From Saccharina japonica (taxonomy: Eukaryota > Sar > Phaeophyceae > Laminariales > Laminariaceae), in NCBI GenBank assembly GCA_008828725.1, contig MEHQ01002397.1, forward strand, positions 310,001 through 374,000: a stretch of DNA of 64,000 nt, given 5' to 3'. How positions within the stretch are numbered: the first letter of the stretch is position 1; the number at the start of each line of letters is the position of its first letter. The position numbers and the translations under genes are program-made. Of this stretch, positions 38,474 to 50,000 are shown in pieces. The notes beneath the pieces are model-generated. The model did no database searches. It worked only from the letters and a program-made list of their open reading frames with translations, and was not told where the DNA came from.

Positions 38474-40043
38474 GTGAGCGACTGTTGTTTGTAGTGTAAT
38501 ATGTAAACGCTAGACTATATGCGGTTATATCTCTACTGGTTGCGGCGTGTCTCATAATCGGCCTTGTTGGAGAGCTTGGTGGAAAATGGCCACGAATGAT
38601 AACGTAGTGCATGTCGCCACGAAACACCTGATAACCGTGGATTGGAGGCGTCGTTTCGGCGACGTAGTCAGGCGTCGGTAGGTTCAGCGGATACATGGTT
38701 AACGTTCACTGATGCGGATGCTTCTTCTCCCACACTAACGTGCAATCAAGAGAAGGAAAGCGCTGGTTTCAGCTACCATATGACCAATGATACATTTTTC
38801 TAACTGCCGCACCGTAAGAGGATATGCTGGCATTTTGATACCACCCCAGGACCCAAACACCTGTCGCAGCATGGGGTACCACCGCGAATAATTGATTTAT
38901 GAACTGCTATAACCTTTCCAGAGATATTAAGTACAAAACTTTGTGCAACTGTAATCAAACAACGACCGGGGGGCTTGAGGTGGCTCGGGCGACCCACCGC
39001 TCTGCGAATGAAACTCCTGCAGAGTAAACAAGCAATCCTTGAGGACTTTAGTTGGAGCGCACCACTATCTGTGTTAGCGTCGGCTGCTGACTCTAAAATG
39101 ACGCAACATATGTGCTCTCGCCGGATATTGAAGGACGCAGAAGACATGATCTAAACGGAACAGCTGGACGTTTAGCGGCGGTCCGCTCGTCTTTGACCTT
39201 ATCTCAAATTTCTCGAAGCTCGTTTCGCCGATTTTTCCACTCTCTCGTCTCGTTCCGACGACCTTCAAATTACACTGATATTGTTCGTCGTCGCGGACGA
39301 CTCCTGCAACACAGGTTCCAACCCCAGAGCCTCCTTGTTCCGAGCCCACGCTCGCACATACTGCCTCTTCATGTCGTCCGCTGCTTACTGCTGACCCTGC
39401 AGGCTTTGGGATAGTGGTTGAAAACCCATCACCCCTATACCTCGCACGGCTCCAGGAGGTAGTTAGGTCGTATTTCTTCCCTGCTACAAGTTGGGTCATG
39501 GATGAATGAGGCAGGTTTAGTGTCCCACAAGGCGATTTATGTTCTGTATGTTCACGGTATATATCCTGTGGACCAGGCCCCGATTGAAACATTGTGCCAG
39601 GTTTTCGCTCGGGGCCATATTATTCATGGCAAAGCTTCGCGTCGCACAGCCTAATTTTCGTATATTCTTCAAAGGGCTTCGTTGGCGGGCCGGACGTTCC
39701 TCGCTTGCCCTCTGCTGTCGTGCCCGAATCATTACGAAGTTGCTGCGTGGCGAGGGACGAAGGTCAACGCAATGCTAAGAGTCGGGAGCACTCTACGTAC
39801 GGCCCACCTAAACCCCCAATACACGTGCTGCCGAAATACCAGCTAAATCAATAGCCAAATCAACAGCTGGGTGTGAATGTTTGTGTGCTGTAGGCTCTTG
39901 CATGTCGCTATATAAACTGGTGCGGCTCGAATTGAGGTGATTATTCGCAGCAGCAGCAGACCCAGCAGCAGCAGGCACTGCGTCGGACCTCTACAGTACA
40001 TTTCTGGTCCAACGTGGTCACTTGCACTAGCAGCTGTAGCAGC

Positions 40044-40079
<36 letters not shown>

Positions 40080-40958
40080 GGGCACTACGTCGTACCTCTA
40101 CAGTACCATGCTTGGCCCAACGGGTGGCTCGTGCCGGTCTTTCTTTGGCTCCTCCTGCAGCACGCGCTATAGACCTCGGGCTACAGATGCTGCCGGCGTG
40201 GACGTCCACCCGTCTTTATTACTGCTACGAGTAGTGCTCATCATATGAACACACCTACCCAGTCCATCTAAATATTCAATATACACATACTCCTACTGAG
40301 GCAATTACGACAACGGTTGCCGACCTTGCAACGCTCAGAAAGTCCTTGCAGGTATCCAAAAGGTTCCAAGGCGGCATGTATGATGCCTCGGCATACCTTG
40401 TAGAATGCACTGCAGAGGGGGTCTCTCCTTTAAGCACTCGTCCGATTTACCTTCTCTTGACGCCGAAAAAAACTCAGGATACACATGTTCATATAGTATG
40501 CAGTGGCAAAGCTATAAAGGGTCAGGTATCTTGTGGTGCTGTGATTCGTGTAGTAGAACGGACGCCTGCACATCCCTCCCTCCTGTAGTGCTCTTGCAGG
40601 GACGTGCAATCGGTCGGGAGATCTGAGGTCGGAGAGCACTCAGTCGCAATGGTCTCCCAAACTTGAACATCATATGGTGATCACGACCCACATACCTTTC
40701 CATCTGGCTGACAGAGCAGGGGTATGCGCCGCAGCGATACGTTTTGACCGCGACGCAGGCCGGGAGATACAAGGCTGATGCTAGGCCGGGCGAAGAAACC
40801 AAGGGGAAACGCGGTTGGCTACCAGAAATATGGGCAAATTCGTTGAATATTAGTAGTTACAACATAGGTATGTGATTTATCTCCACTCTACTTGTGAAAA
40901 TCTCAAACGTTTCCAGCTACCCCCCCCGACCCCCCCCGTGTTTCCTCAACACCAACAG
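38474..40958 (+). other. Intron 1 of the LRR gene
   Basis: It runs from the GTGAGC donor of the signal-peptide exon to the AG before the Cys N-cap exon. It contains a duplicated 52-bp segment with CAG-repeat expansion near 39,945-40,140. A 172-codon minus-strand open frame at 39,074-39,592 has no recognisable domain and could be a mobile-element remnant or chance. Confidence 0.5.
39945..40135. repeat. CAG repeat and 52-bp duplication
   Basis: An 11-12 unit CAG run lies at about 40,043-40,078, with shorter CAG runs at 39,950-39,980. Each is followed by a copy of GGCACTRCGTCGKACCTCTA and CAGTACATTT/CAGTACCATG. The surrounding block is therefore a tandem duplication with triplet expansion. It lies within intron 1. 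Confidence 0.8.
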
Positions 40959-41004
40959 GTACAAACCCCTGCTTCGACAAGTGCCAGAGTGGAAGCACTG
41001 AAGT
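40959..41004 (+). CDS. Exon A-N1: Cys N-cap
   Basis: 46 nt, entered in phase 1 and left in phase 2 at GTGAGT. It codes G-TNPCFDKCQSGSTEV, matching SNACFDRCQSGSS at B-N1 (51,386). CxxxC followed by a Cys in the next exon looks like an LRR N-terminal cap. An alternative acceptor at 40,916 (TTTCCAG) is also in frame and would add 14 mostly Pro, Thr and Ser residues. Confidence 0.75.
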
Positions 41005-44000
41005 GTGAGTACTGTCGTTGTTGATACCAATAATTTTCTTGTGCTTCGTTGCTGTACTGCTGTTACCTGTGTGATCCCGTGATACGATAGGGATAGCGCC
41101 TAAGGTGTCCCAGGCTTTTCGCTTGAGAGAAACTCTACCTCGCCGTGAAACTGGCCTTGAAAACACACTGAAAAAAAGCAAGTCATTACACATTTGGGCC
41201 AAGGCATGTATCAAATATTGGATTTGGTCGCCCCGATGGTTTAGTGGTACCCTCGAACGCTTCTAAGTTTATATTTACGGAGTTCAAACCCCACGTGGGT
41301 CGGACGTTTGAGTTTGCTTGCAAAAATATGGAAAAACGGAATCAACTGCCAAGAGCGCCAATTAATAGTAACGTGGGTAGGCCCAATTCGATGAGAGTCG
41401 ACGAGGGAAGGAAGGGCTGAAGTCCTCTCGCGGTAAGAATGGAAGGCACGAACCGTAGTGGGGGCGGAGGGAGAGGAGCCTGCTTTGTGAAACCGGATCT
41501 GAGTTGCGACCAGGAATCGGAGAGAAAAGAAGGGCGAATATAATGAATGGGACGAGGAAACATAAATGTGTCGAAAACACACCGGTAGTGAGTAGGGCCT
41601 CCGCTGTGGAGGATAATATTAGTCGGAAATATACCTTTGTAGTCGTTAGTAGGCATTAACTGGTAGCCATTAGTAGTAATAGCCAGTAGTATTCTGTAAT
41701 AGTCAAATACAGTCAGTTAGAGTCAGAAATAGTCCGTCACAGCCCGTAAACGAAACCAGCAAATAGTCAGTACTTGTCAACGAATCGGCAGTAATAGTCA
41801 GCGAATTGTCAGTAATGTCTAGCAAGTAGTCACTAATAGCCAGTGATAGCCATAGAGTCATTGTTACTCCGTAATAAAATTCATAGTTAGCAATAGTCAA
41901 TGATAGGCAGTAGTTGTCCGTGGCCGTAAGTGTGTAGTGTTTTGACCAGAATGTGCTACCCCTTTTTGTCCTTACCAAGCAAGGGTAAAGAGTCGCTCTA
42001 CGATATACGGCTAGCGGCGGCACCCAATGAATTTGCAGGAAGTCTGTATAAAATATCAATATTATACCATTCTCGGCACAACATTGGGTCTTGTAGCTGA
42101 TACTAGTCTAGCCGTTCAGAAGACGTGTGCGTCCTCCACGCCTCATGTGCACCGCAAAGCGATATACCCGTCGGCACATGTTCATGCCGCGGTTATCCTG
42201 CAGGAGTGCTCATGTGGAACGCGGTCTCACATCAACCGTACGTTGCGCAGACCAAGAGAGTGGGACCAGTGCCTCCACCTGTCAGACCATAAGTGACGTA
42301 TTAACCGTTGCTGCATGTTCTGTTCCAGATATTTGACAGGCTGCGGTTTAACCGACAACGACATTCCCGCTTTGGTGGACTGCTTCAACGAAGTGGGACG
42401 CGACAACCTAACGCATCTGTGAGTCCAAAACCGAACGCACATACGAGCCCATTAACAGCTTGCCGCCGCTCCTATGGTGACGGGCCTTTCGACCCGATAG
42501 GGCGCGTGGACGGTCGTAGTATAAACGAGAATGGTTTGTTGTTTCCATTGAACAATAGTGTGGAGCGTTCATGTTCGTACTGTAGACCATTATCTCCACG
42601 ACCTCGTGAGCGACAATCCCCTGCATACATTTTAAAAAGCGTCGACACAGCGATCCCGTAGTGGCCATTCAACTAAGGTTTAGGTCTGACAAGCACCCTC
42701 TGGTTGGTGGAGTTGACCGCGGCCAGACGGACAGTATGGATGGCTCCCTTTCCAGGAGCAGGCGTAGTAGTTGTAGTTTGCCCCTTCTCAGCGCTCCTCA
42801 GCATCGGTGCGTCGTTAGCGACTGTTGGTGGCTACGGTAACGTGCTAATGTTGTTGCGTACTAACTGTGGCACTGATCTCCCCTACCACTCCACAGGGGC
42901 CTTCAGGACAACGAGCTCACCACGCTTCCGGTGGATCTTTTCCAGGGGCTTAAGAACCTTAATTCTCTGTGAGTGCGACATGGAGTTCGTTGCGCAGGAC
43001 AATAGGTTTTCGCGGTGTTGCATAGGTAGTTGCCGTGTCCCGCTTAACTTGCAGTAGCGCTCACCCTACGATCTTGGGAATCGTTTCGTGTCACGATGTG
43101 ACTTGGTCCGACTTCCATGTCACCCTAAGCGCTGCGGCGAATCGAAACTGCACCAATAAACGCTGAATGGACGTCGCGTTTAACAACTCGGGACTCAGTG
43201 TGTATTGTACATCTTGTTTGCGTGTACGCACTACAGAGCGATGATGAGCAAGCGCAACCAGCCCAAGTACGCCGGACTGTCGATTGGCACGCTTCATATT
43301 GAAATAGACGATGAACTACATGTTGTTGACATATGTTCGATATTCGCCTCAAAATGTCGGTGTCTACCTCTCGCCGACATTCCCTGTTCGTCAATGATCC
43401 TGCATGTGGATCTCGCGTGTCAAATGCGTGAATTTTCATATTTTACCGTTTACAGTGTAGGCCAAACTCGAGCGTGCCACGTCGGTGCAGGATATATGCA
43501 AAACGCAAGCGTAAATCACTTGAGCATGCTCCGAGCCGCCGATCCATCCCCCTCTGCCACATAGCTAACCCTCTTGCTCCCCCTGGGTACTGGTTGCCCC
43601 TATGACGCCGCCGATTATATACCTCCAGGATAATTTCTTTCAACAAACTGAATGTCCTACCGCTCGGGCTGTTCGACGGGCTTGACGAGCTTAACGTCTT
43701 GTGAGTTTGGCTACTTGCAAGTTGCGTAATAGTGGTTGCCGACGTACCGCCTAAATATTGTCATCTAAAACCGACACTACGACACATTTGTGTCATATGT
43801 TTCCGGTGCAAATGTGGTCAACGTGTCGGGGAATGTGATGGGTCTTAGCTGAAAGTCAAGACTGATCCAATCCCATATTGGTTATTCAGCTGTTACCGAC
43901 ACTGGCCTTACAGTGACTAGGCAAGCCCGTTCATAGCTATGACGTCGTTTCGCTCGGGTGAACGTTTGCTGATTCTGCGAATGGTACAGGGTGATCGCCA

Positions 44001-47000
44001 CCCAGTTGTTCTCGTTGATGAGTCCGTACATATACTGTTGCCCTTGTGGCTTCGCTTTGAAGGCCTGATGTGATGTCTATATGCGTAGAGCGGTCTGTAG
44101 AGCATATGTTGCCGACCCAACGCAAGGCAGCATATAAAACAATACATGTCACAATTGCTACTTGTACTGGAGATCGAGCTCCACTATGAAAACCGTGTAA
44201 CCCCCGTGTAAGGAAGGCTTTCTCCTGGGGGGTTATCCTGTTGACTAAATTAGCGAACGTAGCGTGGCAAGAGTATGTTACGGCATACGTTGTCATTTGG
44301 CTGAAACAACATACTATATTATCACTGGTATAAACTGATGATATTGCGAATCCTGCGTCAGACGCGTTGCATATTTGACACATACATAATTCGACTACCA
44401 AACGCCGATCGATGTGGTGCGTTCTTGGTCGCCAGGCCGTGCTTGCGTCAACGCTTATAACAGTTGCATGTGGCACAAGCGAGCAAAGATGATTGAACCC
44501 AACCCTGGCTGCTACACAGGGAACACGAAAAAAGTCGTCTACGGACACATCCGATTTGCTTCCTCGTCGCGGGGAGGTTTTACAACGTTTAGACTGTTCA
44601 ACCATATATATAATTTCACAAAGTTTAGACTGCTCAACAATTTTTATAAATGTTATCCTCGAACACTCTGTTTAAACGGTGTGTTAGACAATATGCACCG
44701 CGATGCATGCGTGCGAATTTGCAGGGTGCTCCAGGGTAATGAGCTGACCACCGTTCAAGCTGGTCTCTTCGACGGCTTGGGGTATCTTGATACATTGTGA
44801 GTAGAGTCTACAGTGTGTGTGATAATTCCAGCTGTGCTCAAGAATGCTTGTACACATACCAGTGTGTGGGTATGTAACGTACGTACGGGGTGGGCGCAGG
44901 CTACGATAAGGGTGCCCCGTGATTGTTCGGAGCTCCTCACTTAAGAAGCTCCATACGTCACCGAAACAATCGTTTTAGAGGAATTTGGAAGGTCTACCCC
45001 ATGAACAAACTCCATAATCGGAGTCTACTCTCAAAACGTTTGAGACGCAAGACTAAACCTCCGACGAGTTTGGGTTAAGGAGACCGCCTCTTCAGAAAAC
45101 GTTTCAGCCAAAAAAAGATATACCTTCTACATCTATCGTAGCACGCAGTAGTCGTGCTGGAGTCCTGATTGATGCCTTATCGCTGAACTTAAATTTGCCG
45201 CTGTATCCCTCAAGTGGTCCACTGTATTCCAGAGAAGGACCTTTCGCTTGAAGCTATCGCTGCCGAATCCGAAAATGTTCACGTTGCATCAATATGCGTA
45301 ACGCTCCTTCTGGTGATGCTATCCTCACCATTGTATTTGAATGGACATCGTTCCGCGCCATTGCGTCGCTTGCCACAGGTTGTTGGACCGAAACGACATC
45401 TCAACCATCGAAGCTAACGCTTTCAAGGACTTGGTTTCTCTTCAAACCTTGTGAGTGAGATATAATATATATGTACTATGTGTCGCGAGAATGGTAGGAA
45501 AGGAAACAGGAGACCACAGTATGTACTGATCTTGGTCCTGCTGCGTTACCGTCTTCAATATGGCTTGTCGCAGCGTGTGTTCGCGCCCGATATGTCCCAT
45601 CCCCTTGACAATGCGTACCCTACGTTAGCAGCAAACCAAAGAAAAGCACCTGGCATTTATTTACCTCCCGGGGGATGGAGTGCCACAATGAAACCAAGTT
45701 GTCTCTCGTTCCAAGCAGACTTGTGGAACATGTTGCCTACGCTTGGGATGATATGTCGAGTAAGGACAGATGCCTTCAACGGGCATCGTCGTCCCAATTG
45801 GCACAGCAGTAAACAGCTTAATGCGCCAAGCGTTCCGCACAGCGCCTGCCCGTGCTACCCTGTACACTCGTATAGTGTGCACCATTTGGTGTGTATGGAC
45901 TGCTTGGAGCATGGACCGTTGGGGGCCAACGAGTATTCGGATGTAACCATGCAACTGCCAATTTCCATCGTCGTTCGTTCCTTCGCTATAAGCCAGTGTA
46001 TGCACACTGCGCGATATACAGCGAGGCGCGTAAACACTATGTAGCATACGCGGGGGGGGGGAGAAATATATCTAATCTAGATACCCAGAATGCCAACTCA
46101 TTTCGAAATTGGTCTTGAACGCGAAGAAACAGAGCATGCCTACAGTTACATGCAAATATTTTATTCGTATATGTATACATCTGTCAGCGCTCAGATGAGT
46201 TCAGCAGCAACTTCCCCCAAAGCCTTTTATCATGGGTTATGCAAAACCATCTCGTTTTACTTGGTTATCATATCCTACGTCGCAAGCCAACAGAGATACC
46301 GAAGAACAGTGATTTCGATCTTCGCCTCTTCACCTATCCATATGTTCAGGTATCTGAAGTAGTTTTCTCGACAATGGGAAGGAAAGTGCTTTCACCCAAA
46401 AACAAGGTTGACTGTTGATGCTGCAATCTCAAAGTGGACGATACCACTCGAGAGAACCACGACCAAACATCAGTTTCAATGCACGATCTCTCATTGGCCT
46501 TTTCCCCTCCCGCTTCTCTTGTCGGTGCACTTTACAAGGAGCCTTTCGACGAATAATCTGACTGAACTACCGCAGGGGCTTTTCGACGGCCTTGAGAAGC
46601 TATACTATTTGTGAGTGGCTTCATACGCTCTCGCGTAGGAGTGATTGTCTTAATTAAGATTAACGATTACACCGAACAACCAGCATTACCACACATACGT
46701 TTGAGGTACTTCTCGTTGTGGTTTACACGTCAGGGGAAGTTGCTGTTATGGTTAGAAAAACGAGATCGTGCCACGTGTAATTTCGCATATATATATTTTT
46801 ATGATTCCTAGCCGGCACCATATGTTGGAAGGATAAACGGCGACCTTAACCGGAACGAGGTTTAAACCGACTGAACAGTACGTGTTTTGTTAGTGTTCGG
46901 ATCACAAAAGATCCTGGCTCGGTGATGTTTGGATGTCAAAGGGTTAGCCTTGTGGCCTGCCGGTTATGGCCGACGTGGCGTTGTTTGAGGCGGACAAGAT

Positions 47001-50000
47001 GGCAAAATGGACGAGGGCCTGTTAGGGACTTCATTGCTCATGGGACATGCTAGCCTATTCCTGAGGCCAGCTGATTTTCACGTCGACCCTTCGTGCCTAC
47101 CTGGAATTTCTGAACGCCACCAGATTGCTTCTAGAGAACCAGTTGGCTACGCTTCCTGAAGGAATATTCAACGACCTTCGAAACCTGGACTACTTGTAAG
47201 TGAGCAATGACATGTCCTTGACGGGGTATAGAGGTTTATCCTGACTTGGATCTTCCTTCTTACGCCCGAATGTTAACGATCTGTCGAAGTACTTATTCTC
47301 TGTGTTTTGACTCTGTATTCGTACCACGGACACCTTATGTCTAGTTCCAAATTTAACCTACGACATATTACACGGCAGTGAATGGAGGTAGGCTCGGCTA
47401 GGCATTATTAGTCCCGGATGCTCTGTAGCGAATTTAAGCCCCGGAAGCAACGCATGAGGACGCCTGAAGCCTGTCCACGTGCTTCAACACCAATATCTTC
47501 GTGTGTAACGTATCTCGTGGGAATATACGTATGTATAAAATTGCGATGATGAGCAAGCGAAGTCAGCTCGGGCCCGTAGGACTGACATCTGACTCGGTAG
47601 ATGGTCATTCGGAGGCTCACATGTCCATTTTGGCTTCGTAGCTGATTCATATTTACCGCCTACAACATAAACTCGTTTAAGTCGCGGAAACCTCGTTATC
47701 GTCAACGGCCAAACTGTGGTGTGTCCCTGCTAGGTGTGACTGTCCACGATGTACTGCAAACATTACGGTACCACACCCGTACATGATGCACAACAACCAA
47801 ACGATGGTGTGAATACACGTCACTCAATGACGCGTTCGCCCTATCGCTACTGTCTCTCCTGTTCATGTCAATAGGCTCCTTGCCAGAAACAGGCTGAGCG
47901 CCCTTCGTCCCGGGCTACTCGACGGGCTTGTCAATCTGACGTACTTGTGAGTGTGGATTCGTGCGTCTTGGGTAGGAGTCGTTGGCGAAGTATCCCTCTA
48001 CTGTGGCTTCGAACAACCGGAATATGACTTATTGGAGTATGCGGTGTTGTGGGTTTGCAATCAAGCCTTTCTCACGAATGTTCACGTCTTCAAATCAAAT
48101 CGATTTTCCGGGCATATATATAGCAACAACGACGCTGCTGACTACACCATTTGAGATGCTCACATGAAAAGATCTAGTGTGTATCTTAGTAGTGCATTGC
48201 ACCTCGATCACCGTTTATCCGTGCCTGCTGGCTATATCTTGACAACAGAGTTGGCATTTGGTCGTTTGGTCATTCATAGCTCGACTCGACACTCTTTGAG
48301 ATCAATGAGGGGGGTAGGAGCGCGAGGGTATCGTCGGGAGAAATTGAGGAACGTGAGACGCTTCCGCAAATTCTGAATGATATCGTTTTATCCTCCGCTA
48401 CGTTTCGCCATCTCTGAATGTCACCAGGTTCTTCTCGGAAAACCAGCTGACTACGCTACCGGAAGGGTTATTCGACGACCTTGGAAGTCATGTCAAGATG
48501 TAAGCTGGGTAGAGAGTTGCCGGTTTGCTTATACCTGTTCCTTTGTTTCAGTTAGCCTGTCATTTGTGTTTAACGCAGGCATCGTGTCGAACTTACAAGA
48601 GTAGGCGTGATGCTGAATTACTTTTCCACGCTTAGGTTTTGGTGGGGATCGCGTCTGCTATGATTGGCTCCTAACCTCCATTGCGTTTACGGTCCAAAGC
48701 CAACTCGCGAGATCGTTAATTGAGGTTCGTCGATGACATTTGCGTGACGGGATTTTCGACAATGACAACCGACCCGAGAAGGAAACTGTCCTATGCCGAC
48801 CACATGGACCTACTCCAGCTAACTTAAATATTTCATCATGATAATTACGATCTCACTATATACTGCAGCAAGTGTAGACCCAAGGCCATGGACATGCCGA
48901 TACCGACAGTATACACACTGCTGCCGCTGTAGTGTGCATCGAGTCCGTCCGGGGACGCTAAAACCTGAACTTTGCCGGAGAAAATTGATTCGCGCTGATG
49001 GCAACGTCCTTCTTTTCTATTCGGCAGATACTTGAATGGAAACCCCGACCTGCAGTGCGTCCCCGCCATGTGAGTCATCGTCGCTCCATCAATGGTGGGT
49101 GTTGTTCTTCGTTTTTTTAGAGGATGCGAACTACGGTGGGGGGGGTAGCATGAGTCGCCTGAGGTCCTTGGCAAGAACAGCTGTATACCCAACCTAAGAG
49201 ATTATTCTCGAACGCTACGTGACACGCGACGAATTACACCAATTCGCCGTATTCGTAAGTACCTAACGAATAACACCGTTGTATTGCAGAGGATAGGAGT
49301 AGTTTTAATGTGGAGTGGCCACGTCAAGTAGGCATCAGTTGGTCACACAGTGCTGGTGTGCCTCTACAGTCGCTAGCGTCCGAGGGGGGTGAAAGTAGCA
49401 GACGACTCGATTTCAGGACGGCAACGATCGTACGGTATGGCTTACCGGGGCTTCAGCACCCATCCTGCATACATGACGACGTGCGATATGGTTGATGCCG
49501 TTGCCCATACGAAGAGTACACGGATCTTCACGTTCAAATCATACGAAATATATTGATGCCCATGTCGCCTATTATGTATATTTCAACTTGGCGTAGACAG
49601 TTGAACCCATGATCTTACGCACGTTGCCGATTACGTCGTCTGGTTCGATGCATCACTATAGTTTAGGAATAAGGGTGTGTGGTATCCTCTACATCACAAT
49701 CGGACACCCCTCTCTAGGTAATGGGACAACCGGGGTATGACATAACAAACAATGTTACCTTAGCATTAAAATATGTGACCGCATCGCCCAGCCCTGTCCA
49801 TCTGGGTATCCAACTTAGCTCGTTGCGGCCGATCCATCAGGACCATTTCGGTGTACGTGTGGTTCGAATATTAGTTTCTGGAAACTTGGGTGGCAGGCGT
49901 GCCGTTTGCCTGCTACGTGCCCTCGATCATAAATAGCCAAGAGTTGAACAGGCAATGGCATAACACAAGCGTCGTCTACAACGTGTCCGACGTCCACTCC

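Larger units (their letters stand above)
41005..42328 (+). other. Intron A-N1 to A-N2
   Basis: A 1.3-kb intron. It carries a tRNA-like head with pol III boxes (41,229-41,300) and a long degenerate minisatellite (41,636-41,925). It ends TGTTCCAG. Confidence 0.6.

Noticed and set aside
39074..39592. Minus-strand open frame of 172 codons within intron 1
   Set aside because: No recognisable domain, and a plus-strand frame of 100 codons overlaps it. It could be mobile-element debris but cannot be supported as a gene.
43937..44605. Minus-strand open frame of 222 codons
   Set aside because: It lies opposite an intron of the plus-strand LRR gene, has no recognisable domain, and its composition looks like chance.
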